From: Bacteroidales bacterium UBA4772
GTDB lineage: Bacteria > Bacteroidota > Bacteroidia > Bacteroidales > VadinHA17
Length of the DNA stretch: 56,485 nucleotides
Assembly (NCBI GenBank): GCA_002403305.1
Contig: DHHM01000003.1
Location: 70,164 to 126,648 of the forward strand
Direction: 5' to 3'
Numbering within the stretch: the stretch's first letter is position 1; every line of letters begins with the position of its first letter. The position numbers were made by a program, and so were the translations under genes. Under the pieces are notes generated by a model, which saw only the letters and a program-made list of their open reading frames with translations, ran no database searches and was not told where the DNA came from. Of this stretch, positions 25,782 through 34,441 are shown one piece after another.

Positions 25782-27410
25782 TTAGTAACCGGGGTTGTTT
25801 ATCCCGTTGTAGTTCGGATTGGCTGAAAGCTCGTCACCGGGAATCGGGAAGATATTGAGGTGTTCCGAAGTGGCTGCTCCTGCATAAGCTCCGCCCTTCC
25901 ACTGCCAGTGGTAATCACCGGTGGTGAACTTGCCGAAGCGGACAAGGTCAGTGCGCCGCTGAGCCTCATAATAGAATTCACGGGCACGCTCGGCCATGAG
26001 GAAATCAAGATCGAGATCATCAGCCGTAATGTTGCCGTCCTGGCTGCCGTAGGCACGCTCTCTGATAAGGTTAATGTCATTGACTGCCGCCTCAATATTG
26101 GCTGCTCCGCCAAGCCTGTAAAGAGCTTCGGCCCTCATCATGTAAGCGTCTGCCAGACGGAAGACCGGGAAATCGGTGCAGGCATATGCGGTGTTGTAAT
26201 TCGCCGGCAGAGAAACGTCATGATTGCGTGCCGTAAACTTGTAAACCCCGACGCCGTAATCGCCGCTTGCGGAAGGACTCGGTATATTCAGAGCCTTCTT
26301 CTTCTTCAGGAAGATGCGCTTGTCAGGTGACTGCGAGAAGGTCGAGTCTGAAGCCGGAATTGCGACATTACCATAAGTGGCAAGGGTGTCAATCACCAGA
26401 TCCAGGAATTCTATCCTGGCACGGTTACCGTTCCAGTTGGTGTTTGAGGTCAACCCATGGAAGTCTTCTGCCCTGATATACCGTGCATCACTCGACGATT
26501 CAATGATGAATGTCGTTCCTACATAACCCTGTGTGTTGATGCCGTCCTGCTCCCAGGCAAAGATCATCTCAGGGTTGTGGTTGCCGTCATTGTCAGCACT
26601 GAAGTTCTGCCTGTAATCAGAAGCAAGAGTATAACCGGCGCCGATAACTTGACCTGTATATGTCACGACATCTTCCCACCGCTGTGTTCCTGTGTAGACC
26701 TCTGCATTCAGGTAGAGCCTCGCAAGAAGCATCCATGCTGCAGCCTGGTCAGCCTGAGGATATGAGTATCTCGGGGCGCCCAGGGAATTATCCATGTCCT
26801 TCAGCTCAGATTCAATGTAATTGAATATCTCCTGCCTGGTGCCGATCTGCGGGAAGAACTTACCTACACCGTCAGCTTCTGTCGTGAAGGGGAACTGGCC
26901 AAAGAGGTCTATTGCCCAGGAGTAAGCCAGAGCCCTTAGAAAACGAGCCTCGGCAACATACCTGGTCACATCGGGAGAGGTGTTTCCCTCAGCGTTCTTG
27001 ATGAAGTCATTGGCGTAGGTGATGCTCAGCGCCAGACGCTGGTAGAGAGCCGTGAGGAACGGGTTGCTCGGACTCCAGGTCTGGGTGTTTAGGTCGGCAA
27101 TGCCGACATCACCCCATGCACATATCGCCTCATCGGTGGTGATCTCCTGAAGATTCCAGAGAGCTCTCGTGGTGGTGAAGAAGTTGCCGTCAGAAGCAGC
27201 AATGTCATCGCCACCGTTGGCACCCTGGCCTGAGATGATGAAACTTGCATAGATCTTCCCGAGGGCCTGTTGCATATATAACGGATCATCGCCCAGGTTC
27301 CCTGCAAGTATCTTGGTCGGGTCCTGCGGCACTACATCCAGATCTTTCACGCATGATGAGACCATCAGTGCTGAAAGTATTATACCGAATATTAAAATCT
27401 TCTTATTCAT
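25782..27410 (-). CDS. susD: SusD/RagB-family glycan-binding lipoprotein
   Basis: A 542-residue SusD homologue that caps the SusC channel and binds oligosaccharides at the cell surface. The lipobox LMVSSC gives C20, followed by VKDLD, a likely surface-export signal. TPR-type helices are visible (ADQAAAWMLLARLYLNAEVY), as are the conserved FPVFRLADAYMMRAEALYR and C-terminal LNIFPIPGDELSANPNY segments of the RagB/SusD family. It lies 21 nt after susC and is presumably co-translated with it. The starch specificity is inferred from the surrounding GH13 and GH65 genes. Confidence 0.96.
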   Translation of the reverse strand: MNKKILIFGIILSALMVSSCVKDLDVVPQDPTKILAGNLGDDPLYMQQALGKIYASFIISGQGANGGDDIAASDGNFFTTTRALWNLQEITTDEAICAWGDVGIADLNTQTWSPSNPFLTALYQRLALSITYANDFIKNAEGNTSPDVTRYVAEARFLRALAYSWAIDLFGQFPFTTEADGVGKFFPQIGTRQEIFNYIESELKDMDNSLGAPRYSYPQADQAAAWMLLARLYLNAEVYTGTQRWEDVVTYTGQVIGAGYTLASDYRQNFSADNDGNHNPEMIFAWEQDGINTQGYVGTTFIIESSSDARYIRAEDFHGLTSNTNWNGNRARIEFLDLVIDTLATYGNVAIPASDSTFSQSPDKRIFLKKKKALNIPSPSASGDYGVGVYKFTARNHDVSLPANYNTAYACTDFPVFRLADAYMMRAEALYRLGGAANIEAAVNDINLIRERAYGSQDGNITADDLDLDFLMAERAREFYYEAQRRTDLVRFGKFTTGDYHWQWKGGAYAGAATSEHLNIFPIPGDELSANPNYNGINNPGY

Positions 27411-27431
27411 ATCTGATTATCATTTTATTCG

Positions 27432-30389
27432 TTAGTAGGTAAGCCCTATGCCAAGCATGAAGGTACGGGGCCTCGGGTAGAAATTATTGTCAATACCCCC
27501 TGAAACCTCCGGGTCAAGACCACTGTATTTGGTCATTATCAGCGCGTTCTGCACCGTAAAACTAACACGGGCACCTAAGGCTCCGAAGAGATTGTCAAAC
27601 CTGTACCCGGCACTTACGTTATCAAGCTTAAGGAAGGACGCATTCTCCACAAAATAGTCGCTGGTGAACTGACGCTTGACGAAATTGGTCTCGGCAAGAG
27701 CCCTGGTAAAGTTCTTCCAGTAACCGATCTGCTGCATCTGGTCATATGATGCACCGGCAGCCACCTGGTTGTACACATAGTTGCCCAGGCTGGCACGGGC
27801 CGAAGCCGAAAGATCAAAGTTTTTGTATTCAAACCTTGCTGAAAGACCCAGCAGGTAATCAGCTACAGGATTGTGATAGATGTACTTGTCGGCATTGTCG
27901 CCGTTGACCACTCCGCCCTCACCTGACTCATCAACATAAAGTCCTTCGATTGGGCTTCCGTTATTGTCATATACCTGCCTGTTGACGAAGAATGAATAGG
28001 CCGGGAAGCCTACCCGGGTGACCTGCTTCTGCCCCGAGAAGGCATCACCGTAGAGGATACCTATATAATTGGGATCGTCAGTGAGAAGAAGCTTGGTTAT
28101 CTCATTCTTGTTGTAGGTGGCATTGAGCCCTATGGTGAGGGTCATGTCATTCGTCGAAACAGGTATGCCGTTAAGAGAGACCTCGATACCGTTGTTCTCA
28201 AGGCTGCCCACGTTGGTGAGAAGTGTGTTGGAGAAGTTGCTTCCGCTTGATACTGTGACCGAGTTCAGAAGATCGTCGGTAACCCTCTTGTAAATGTCAA
28301 TTGAACCTGTAATACGGTCGTTGATAAATCCGAAGTCGAGACCTGCGTTCAATGTTGTCGTCTCCTCCCATTTTATGTCAGGGTCATAGGCATCAGGACG
28401 CAGTGTCGGGAGGAAAACTCCTCCTATGGGATAGTAACTGCCTTCCGAGGCTTCCCGGTAGAGAGCCTGGGCCGGGTAGTCATTGCCTATATCCTGCTGA
28501 CCGGTTATTCCCCAGCCAAGTCTCAGCTTGAGGTTTGTAACAGCCTTTACGTTCCGCAGGAAGCTTTCGTCATTGATCTTCCACGCAAGAGCCACTGACG
28601 GGAAGAGTCCCCAGCGATTATCCTCTGCAAAGCGCGAAGATCCGTCTTCACGCACAGTGACGGTAACAAGATACCTGTCCATCAGCGTGTAGTTGACACG
28701 ACCGAAGAACGAGACGAGATAGTTCTCTGTTATGAATGACGAGCTGTCAGTCTTCTGATATAACGGATGCTCGGCGTCCACAATGCCGCGTGTGTAGCTG
28801 TCTCCCTCTCTCTTGAAATGCTGCCATGAGTAACCGGCAGTGACATCAACCACACTCTGGATACTGGCCAGGTCCTTATTGTAATTCATGTAGAAATCGA
28901 GAAGATTGTTGTAGTTTGTGCCGCTGTAATCGCTCAGCCTGCCGTAGAGCGGTGCTGTGAGAACCGATGGTGAGGTCCTGGGCCTGTTGTTGTGCCCGTC
29001 ACTCTCTGAATAGTCTGTTGCCAGGTTGAGGTTGGCCCTCAGCTCGGGAAGGAAGGGAAGGGCATAGTCAAACTGTATGTTTCCTATCATCCTGTTAACC
29101 ACTGACCTGTTGTCAGCCTCGAGAGCCTGCTCAACAGGGTTGGCCGTTCCAAGGTTGGCGCCGTAATTGGCCCACTGGAAGTAACCTGCCGAAGCCGGTT
29201 TGCCATCCATGATCACCTGTGTGGGGTCCATGTTCACTGCGGAACCGATGGCTCCCGAATCACCGTAGTTGTGATGAGTGTTCATCCCCTTGACATTAAG
29301 GTTGACCTTAAGAGCATCGTTGAAGAAGATTGGATTGAGGTTAAGTGAACCTGTGAACCTCTGCATATCAGTATTCTTCAGGATACCGTTCTGATCGGTG
29401 TAACCGACAGAGAAGCGGTAGGGAAGAGTGCTGATAGCACCCGATAGACTCAGGTTGTGGTCATGCGATATGGCCGTCCGGAAGATCTCCTTCTGCCAGT
29501 TGGTGTTCTGTAGCCCCAGCAGGTCGAGGTTGTCAATACCAAACAGATCCTTTTTTGCAAGAGCCAGCTGCCTGATCTCATCACCTGAGAATACATCAAC
29601 AAAGGCGATGGCGTTGGCAACAGAGACATTACCGTCATAGGAGACGGTCAGCGGACTGCCTGCCTGGCCTTTTTTGGTGGTGATGAGGATAACACCGTTT
29701 GATGCCCTCGAACCGTAGATGGCAGTCGCGGAGGCATCTTTAAGAACCGTGAAGGTCTCGATGTCATTCGGGTTTACAAATGAGAGAATGTTCGAGCTTC
29801 CCGAAACATTGTTATTGTCTATGGGCACCCCGTCAATTATTATCAGCGGGTCGTTGGAGGCATTCAGTGATGAACCTCCGCGGACACGTATCGTGGCGCC
29901 GCTTCCCGGTGCGCCGCCGGCAGTGGTGATGACCACACCGGCGCTCTTACCCACCAGCAGATCCTGAGGTGAGGTGATGGCTCCCTTGTTGAAATCCTTT
30001 GAGCTTACAGCTGCCACCGAACCGGTAGCATCACTCTTCTTCACGGTACCGTACCCGATGACCACGACCTCGTCGAGAGCCTGGACATCAGTGCGCAGCG
30101 CCACGTTGATGACCGTCCGGTCACCGACGGGCACCTCCTGCGGCAGGTAACCGATAAAGGTGAAGACAAGTACATCCCCGGGACTGGCCATGAGGGTGTA
30201 GGCTCCGTTGATGTCAGTGATAGTTCCCGTCAGCGTGCCCTTGACAACGACGTTCACTCCAGGTAACGTCATCCTGTCGGCAGCATCGGTAACTGTACCT
30301 GACACTCTTACCTGTTGCCCGAAGACAACAAGACTCATCATTATGCCGAAGGTCAGCATGAAGAGCCGTTTTACAGTTAGTTTCTCCAT
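27432..30389 (-). CDS. susC: SusC-family TonB-dependent outer-membrane importer
   Basis: A 985-residue TonB-dependent transporter. A signal peptide (about 1-24) is followed by a carboxypeptidase-regulatory-like domain (about 28-110), the SusC signature LDEVVVIGYGTVKKSD, a plug domain with DPLIIIDGVPID (about 115-235) and a long beta-barrel ending in an aromatic residue (MLGIGLTY). It imports malto-oligosaccharides through the outer membrane, powered by TonB; a tonB gene lies in this window near 45.5 kb. It is first in the susC-D-E-F operon and divergent from the LacI-family regulator. Confidence 0.97.
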   Translation of the reverse strand: MEKLTVKRLFMLTFGIMMSLVVFGQQVRVSGTVTDAADRMTLPGVNVVVKGTLTGTITDINGAYTLMASPGDVLVFTFIGYLPQEVPVGDRTVINVALRTDVQALDEVVVIGYGTVKKSDATGSVAAVSSKDFNKGAITSPQDLLVGKSAGVVITTAGGAPGSGATIRVRGGSSLNASNDPLIIIDGVPIDNNNVSGSSNILSFVNPNDIETFTVLKDASATAIYGSRASNGVILITTKKGQAGSPLTVSYDGNVSVANAIAFVDVFSGDEIRQLALAKKDLFGIDNLDLLGLQNTNWQKEIFRTAISHDHNLSLSGAISTLPYRFSVGYTDQNGILKNTDMQRFTGSLNLNPIFFNDALKVNLNVKGMNTHHNYGDSGAIGSAVNMDPTQVIMDGKPASAGYFQWANYGANLGTANPVEQALEADNRSVVNRMIGNIQFDYALPFLPELRANLNLATDYSESDGHNNRPRTSPSVLTAPLYGRLSDYSGTNYNNLLDFYMNYNKDLASIQSVVDVTAGYSWQHFKREGDSYTRGIVDAEHPLYQKTDSSSFITENYLVSFFGRVNYTLMDRYLVTVTVREDGSSRFAEDNRWGLFPSVALAWKINDESFLRNVKAVTNLKLRLGWGITGQQDIGNDYPAQALYREASEGSYYPIGGVFLPTLRPDAYDPDIKWEETTTLNAGLDFGFINDRITGSIDIYKRVTDDLLNSVTVSSGSNFSNTLLTNVGSLENNGIEVSLNGIPVSTNDMTLTIGLNATYNKNEITKLLLTDDPNYIGILYGDAFSGQKQVTRVGFPAYSFFVNRQVYDNNGSPIEGLYVDESGEGGVVNGDNADKYIYHNPVADYLLGLSARFEYKNFDLSASARASLGNYVYNQVAAGASYDQMQQIGYWKNFTRALAETNFVKRQFTSDYFVENASFLKLDNVSAGYRFDNLFGALGARVSFTVQNALIMTKYSGLDPEVSGGIDNNFYPRPRTFMLGIGLTY

Positions 30390-30525
30390 AAATAGATCAG
30401 TTTAATTGCAGTTTACAGAATTGTTGTTATTACTAATATTTGGTTGCTCAGATTTGGGATGATAAAATTCGGTCTTTTTTACTAGTTAACCAACTCTTTT
30501 CCAGCTTTTTTCCGCAATCGTTACC

Positions 30526-30540
30526 GCAAACGTTTGAATA
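30526..30540 (+). promoter_or_regulatory. LacI-type operator between susC and the regulator
   Basis: GCAAACGTTTGAATA contains the perfect 10-bp palindrome CAAACGTTTG (30527-30536) with the central CG typical of LacI/GalR-family operators. It sits in the shared upstream region of susC and the regulator gene, and nearly the same sequence precedes the permease operon. It overlaps an in-frame TTG that could be mistaken for the regulator start. Confidence 0.65.
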
Positions 30541-30617
30541 GGGCATTTGCTAAATTAAGACATGCTGCAGAGAGTGATATTTTTTATTATATTTACCGGA
30601 GTGAGACATTTAGGCAG

Positions 30618-31631
30618 ATGAGCAAGGAGAATATCACCATAAAGGATATAGCCCGCGAACTGGGTATCTCACCCTCAACAGTCTCCAGAGCGCTCAAAGA
30701 CCATCCCGACATCAGTCAGGCCACACGCGACGCGGTGAACGAGCTGGCCGACAGATGGAACTACCGGCCCAATCCCATTGCCCTCAGTCTCAAGAGCGGA
30801 TCATCAAAGACAATCGGGGTGATCATTCCTGACGTTGTCCACTATTTCTTCTCAACAGTCATCAGCGGCATCGAAGATGTACTCTACAAGAGAGACTACA
30901 ATATGATCCTCTGCCAGAGCAACGAGTTGATGGAGCAGGAGGTAAAGAACATCAGGACACTCCTCTCAAGCCGCGTTGACGGCATCATGGCATCAGTGAC
31001 CAAGACCACCCTGGAGTTCGGCCATTACCGCAACATCATTGATAAGAACATACCCCTCGTTTTCTTCGACCGTGCGGTAGAGGATCTTGATGCCGACAGC
31101 GTAGTCATTGATGATGAGACAGGTGCCTACAAGGCTGTTAACCACCTCCTGCGTATGGGAAAGAAGCGCATCATCCACCTCTCAGGCCCTCCCCAACTGG
31201 CAATAGCCCGCAACAGGCGCAACGGCTTCCTGAAGGCCATGAAGGAATACAGGCTGACACCTTCCGACGATGATATCATCAAGTGCGATGACATTGAAAC
31301 CGCCGAAGAAATCATCCCGGAACTGCTGAAGCGTTCCCCTCTGCCCGAGGCTTTCTTTGCGGTTAATGACCTCACCGCAGCTCAGACTCTCATGATTATA
31401 AAACGGCACGGACTTCGTATCCCCGAAGATATAGCCATAGTGGGTTTCACCAACAGCCAGATATCCACGCTCACTGATCCGGGGCTAACCTCCGTGGATC
31501 AAAAAGGTTATGAGATGGGACAGATTGCCGCCACGCTGCTGCTGGAACGGATAGAGAACCCACGCAAACCAATGCAGAAAAGGGTGATAACCTCAGAGCT
31601 GGTGATCCGGGGCTCCTCCTCTGCCAGGTGA
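30618..31631 (+). CDS. LacI/GalR-family regulator of the starch locus
   Basis: A 337-residue transcription factor: N-terminal LacI-type helix-turn-helix (ITIKDIARELGISPSTVSRAL, about 5-25) with hinge helix region NYRPNPIALSLKSG, then a periplasmic-binding-protein-like effector domain (about 60-335). The ATG at 30618 puts the HTH at the extreme N-terminus, as in the family; an open frame from a TTG at 30534 would run through the operator. It probably senses a maltodextrin or phosphorylated sugar and controls the two divergent starch operons through the CAAACGTTTG sites. The last codons lie inside the first copy of a 46-bp tandem repeat. Confidence 0.92.
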   Translation: MSKENITIKDIARELGISPSTVSRALKDHPDISQATRDAVNELADRWNYRPNPIALSLKSGSSKTIGVIIPDVVHYFFSTVISGIEDVLYKRDYNMILCQSNELMEQEVKNIRTLLSSRVDGIMASVTKTTLEFGHYRNIIDKNIPLVFFDRAVEDLDADSVVIDDETGAYKAVNHLLRMGKKRIIHLSGPPQLAIARNRRNGFLKAMKEYRLTPSDDDIIKCDDIETAEEIIPELLKRSPLPEAFFAVNDLTAAQTLMIIKRHGLRIPEDIAIVGFTNSQISTLTDPGLTSVDQKGYEMGQIAATLLLERIENPRKPMQKRVITSELVIRGSSSAR

Positions 31632-31770
31632 TATTGCCGGCCTCCCGGTGATCCGGGGCTCCTCCTCTGCCAGGTGATATTGCCGGCCTCCAGTTGACCC
31701 GGGGCTCCTCATCTCCAAAATGATCATTTCTGCCTGCCGTTGATCAGTGACGCCTCCCCGGCAGAGTTAT
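31601..31770. repeat. 46-bp tandem repeat starting inside the lacI-type gene
   Basis: Copies start at 31601, 31647 and 31693 (each GGTGATCCGGGGCTCCTC or a variant), with a degenerate fourth. The first copy encodes the last residues of the LacI-family protein and its stop codon, so the array appears to have grown outward from the gene end. The 149-nt gap up to the MBL gene holds nothing else. Confidence 0.8.
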
Positions 31771-31780
31771 CCCCTGCGAG

Positions 31781-32620
31781 CTAAAGAAAGTCTGCCAGCC
31801 TTCCCTTTGTCCCCGCACGTATTCCCTTCGGTGTCTCCGTCACCGCACAGCACTCCGTCTCCGGATCATGCTGGAATATCAGCAGGTGGCCGGAGTGCAG
31901 CGCCTCCTCAAGGATCTCCTGTTTCTCGGCTATAGTGGCCAGGGGTAGCAGGTCGTATGCCATGTTCCACAGGAGTGGTATGTGTGCTACGGTCGGGATC
32001 AGGTCACCGGTAAAGACAAAGGTGCGGTCATGATACCTTATAACCGGTACTATCAACCCGGGGGTGTGCCCGTAACATATCCTCAGCATCACTCCCGGAC
32101 AGAGCTCGCCGTTCTCCTCAATAAGGTTCAGCCTGCCGCTGTCAGCGAAAGGCTCTATATTCTCCGGAAGAAAGGCATCCTCCTCGCGCAGGTTGGAGTC
32201 GTTGGCCCACTCCCACTGCTCCCTGCTGATATGGTATGCGGCATTGGGAAACAGCGGCTCCTGCCCTCCCCCGGCACCGTTGACAAAACAACCACCGCAG
32301 TGGTCGGCATGAAGATGGGTTATCAGCACGTCAGTGACATCCCCGGGCCTGTAGCCGGACTCTGCCAGCCCGCCGGTGAGTCCGGACCCGCCGTGCAGGT
32401 AAACATGCCTGAAAAATTTATCAGGCTGCTTGTCGCCCCACCCGGCATCAACAAGGATGACCCGGCCCTCCGTCTCAATAACCAGTGTACTGAGTGAGAG
32501 CACTATGGTGTTATTCTCATCCGACGCTACCTGCCTGCCCCATAGTGCTTTGGGAATCACCCCAAACATCGCCCCGCCGTCAACCCTGAAATTGGATATA
32601 TTGAAAAGAGATAGTTTCAT
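31781..32620 (-). CDS. MBL-fold metallo-hydrolase, lactonase-like
   Basis: A 279-residue cytoplasmic metallo-beta-lactamase-fold protein. The metal motif HxHxDH is H102, H104, D106 and H107 in THLHADHCGG, with further ligands expected in GHTPG and FTGDLIP. The architecture matches the N-acyl-homoserine-lactonase-like subfamily, but many members act on other esters, lactones or thioesters, so no substrate is assigned. Its start codon lies inside an AT-rich repeat unit. It converges with the regulator gene, from which the 46-bp array separates it. Confidence 0.85.
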   Translation of the reverse strand: MKLSLFNISNFRVDGGAMFGVIPKALWGRQVASDENNTIVLSLSTLVIETEGRVILVDAGWGDKQPDKFFRHVYLHGGSGLTGGLAESGYRPGDVTDVLITHLHADHCGGCFVNGAGGGQEPLFPNAAYHISREQWEWANDSNLREEDAFLPENIEPFADSGRLNLIEENGELCPGVMLRICYGHTPGLIVPVIRYHDRTFVFTGDLIPTVAHIPLLWNMAYDLLPLATIAEKQEILEEALHSGHLLIFQHDPETECCAVTETPKGIRAGTKGRLADFL

Positions 32621-32813
32621 TAGATTATTTGATTGTTATTTTATTGGTCTAATGGAACTTACATGAAGAGAAATAATCATTTCCTATTGTTAGTTACTGC
32701 TCATGTAAGTTTCATTAGATTATTTAATTTTATTTCATTGGTCGAATGGAACATGCATGAATTTTAATATTCAAGTCTTTGTGAGCTCCTGCTCATGCAA
32801 GTTTCATTTTATA
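32614..32813. repeat. Diverged direct repeats of about 95 bp before the MBL gene
   Basis: A unit beginning GTTTCATTAGATTATTT and containing ATTGGTC and AATGGAAC recurs at 32614 and 32709, with a shorter remnant near 32801. The ends of the units (AACTTACATGAA and CTCATGTAAGTTTCAT) are inverted with respect to each other, so each gap can fold into a hairpin. The array sits in the divergent gap between the MBL gene and zupT. Its origin is unknown. Confidence 0.6.
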
Positions 32814-32847
32814 TGAACTAAACCGGCAGCAAGATAACCAATTTTGG

Positions 32848-32855
32848 TATTTTTG
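32848..32855 (+). promoter_or_regulatory. Candidate -7 element for zupT
   Basis: TATTTTTG is an exact TAnnTTTG match 30 nt before the zupT ATG. The -33 side is unconvincing. Confidence 0.4.
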
Positions 32856-32885
32856 CGTGACCCATAGCGGAGCGAGACAGGCATC

Positions 32886-33695
32886 ATGAACACCGATTTC
32901 AACTCAGTACTCTTTGCGTTCCTGCTGACGCTCTTTGCCGGCCTTGCCACCGGTGTGGGAAGTACTATTGCCTTCTTCGCCAAAAAGACCAACACCAGGT
33001 TCCTCACGGTAAGCCTTGGCTTCTCCGCCGGGGTGATGATCTATGTCGCCTTCGTGGAGATCTTCGTCAAGGGTCGCGAGGTGCTCACCGAAGCCATGGG
33101 CATGCGCCAGGGATGGTGGGTGGCCGTGCTGGCCTTCTTCGCAGGCGTGGCTCTCATAGCCATCATCGACAGACTCATCCCCTCACAGGAGAACCCTCAT
33201 GAGGCGAGAAAGATCGAGGGAGGAGAAGAAGAGGAGAGAAGCGGCAGGCTGCTGCGCATGGGGACCATGACAGCACTTGCAATTGGGATCCACAACTTCC
33301 CGGAAGGTCTCGCAACATTCACCGCAGCCCTCGCAGACCCTCAGATAGGTATTGCCATCGCTGTCGCCATAGCCATACACAACATCCCGGAAGGAATAGC
33401 CGTCTCAGTACCAGTCTACTACGCCACCGGCAGCAAGCGCAAGGCCTTCAGGCTCTCTTTCCTCAGCGGCCTCTCGGAACCGGTCGGCGCTCTGGTAGGT
33501 TACCTTCTGCTGCTGCCGCTGCTGACCGATACCCTGATGGGTATCCTCTTTGCCTTTGTGGCAGGCATTATGGTCTTCATCTCACTTGACGAACTCCTGC
33601 CCGCAGCCGAAAAATACGGCGAACACCACCTTTCAATCTACGGACTGGTGTCCGGTATGGCCGTGATGGCACTGAGCCTTCTGCTTTTTAAATAA
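32886..33695 (+). CDS. zupT: ZIP-family zinc/divalent metal importer ZupT
   Basis: A 269-residue inner-membrane transporter with eight predicted helices that imports zinc and other divalent metals. The two ZIP signature motifs that form the binuclear metal site are intact: HNFPEG from H136 and HNIPEG from H165. A charged, Glu-rich cytoplasmic loop (about 100-125, GGEEEERSG) precedes them, as in other ZupT proteins. Length and order are typical. It is monocistronic. Confidence 0.95.
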   Translation: MNTDFNSVLFAFLLTLFAGLATGVGSTIAFFAKKTNTRFLTVSLGFSAGVMIYVAFVEIFVKGREVLTEAMGMRQGWWVAVLAFFAGVALIAIIDRLIPSQENPHEARKIEGGEEEERSGRLLRMGTMTALAIGIHNFPEGLATFTAALADPQIGIAIAVAIAIHNIPEGIAVSVPVYYATGSKRKAFRLSFLSGLSEPVGALVGYLLLLPLLTDTLMGILFAFVAGIMVFISLDELLPAAEKYGEHHLSIYGLVSGMAVMALSLLLFK

Positions 33696-33726
33696 ACAAA
33701 AACGGCCGGATTCTGTTAGTTAATTG

Positions 33727-33734
33727 TAATTTTG
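33727..33734 (+). promoter_or_regulatory. Candidate -7 element for the small barrel gene
   Basis: TAATTTTG, an exact TAnnTTTG match, lies 32 nt before the ATG at 33766. No clear -33 element is visible. Confidence 0.4.
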
Positions 33735-33765
33735 TATGAAATTCACTTAACAAAAGCAGACTAAT

Positions 33766-34233
33766 ATGAAAAGAACACTGACAATTCTGGTGATACTGGC
33801 CGCCCTGACAACAGGCATTCAGGCGCAGACTTACAAATCAGCAATCGGGTTCAGGGGCGGCGATCCCTCAGGAGTGACATTCAAGACATTTATCAACAGC
33901 GTAAACGCTCTTGAACTGATAGCCGGGACAGGTTACTGGGGACATAACTTCGCAATAACAGGGTTCTATCAGTGGCAGCAGCCCACCGACTGGACGCCGA
34001 ACCTCGACTGGTTCATCGGCCCCGGAGCACATATAGGATTCTGGAACGACTACTACAGCGAAGACTACGGTACAGGCATTCTTTTGGGTGTCGACGGCAT
34101 CGTAGGACTCGAATACACTCTTGACGATATACCTCTCAACTTCTCACTTGGCGTAGGCCCCAGCTTCCAGCTCACCAGCGGTCCCGGATGGTACTACTGG
34201 AACGGAGGCTTCGCCGTCAGATACGTCTTCTAG
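33766..34233 (+). CDS. Small outer-membrane beta-barrel protein
   Basis: A 155-residue protein with a signal peptide (MKRTLTILVILAALTTGIQA) and a mature part of alternating hydrophobic and aromatic strands (GFRGGDPSGVTFK, WFIGPGAHIGFW, FAVRYVF), ending in Phe as outer-membrane barrels do. About eight strands fit the length, as in OmpA/OmpW-like mini-barrels. The function is unknown. It stands alone upstream of tRNA-Glu. Confidence 0.75.
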   Translation: MKRTLTILVILAALTTGIQAQTYKSAIGFRGGDPSGVTFKTFINSVNALELIAGTGYWGHNFAITGFYQWQQPTDWTPNLDWFIGPGAHIGFWNDYYSEDYGTGILLGVDGIVGLEYTLDDIPLNFSLGVGPSFQLTSGPGWYYWNGGFAVRYVF

Positions 34234-34285
34234 ATAACAGCATCCCGCCCATAGAATGGCGGATGCAAGGCCGGCAGCGATTTTT

Positions 34286-34326
34286 TGCAAAATATTTTGC
34301 AGTTAAAAAAAAAGGCTCCATCTTTG
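34286..34326 (+). promoter_or_regulatory. Promoter of tRNA-Glu and rpsT
   Basis: TTTG at 34296-34299 and CATCTTTG at 34319-34326 (seven of eight consensus positions) stand 19 bp apart, the canonical Bacteroidota arrangement. A perfect 16-bp palindrome, TGCAAAATATTTTGCA at 34286-34301, overlaps the -33 element and could be a protein-binding site. Confidence 0.6.
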
Positions 34327-34350
34327 CATCCGCTTTTTTAAGTTCTTTAA

Positions 34351-34422
34351 GGTCCATTCGTCTAGTGGTTAGGACGTCAGGTTTTCATCCTGGTAACAGG
34401 GGTTCGATTCCCCTATGGACTA
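34351..34422 (+). tRNA. tRNA-Glu (anticodon TTC)
   Basis: A 72-nt cloverleaf: acceptor GGTCCAT pairs with ATGGACT (first pair G-U, usual for tRNA-Glu in this phylum), D arm around TAGTGGTTAG, anticodon loop TTTTCAT with TTC, and T arm AGGGG-TTCGATT-CCCCT. The CCA end is not encoded. It lies 19 nt before rpsT and is probably co-transcribed with it. Confidence 0.96.
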
Positions 34423-34441
34423 CAAAACATAAACTGAGAAT

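Noticed and set aside
30534..30617. Extending the LacI-family regulator to a TTG at 30534
   Set aside because: The extension runs through the operator palindrome, is non-conserved, and the helix-turn-helix already sits at the N-terminus from the ATG at 30618.
31781..32620. Calling the MBL protein a quorum-quenching lactonase
   Set aside because: The motif fits the superfamily but no residue seen here proves a homoserine-lactone substrate.
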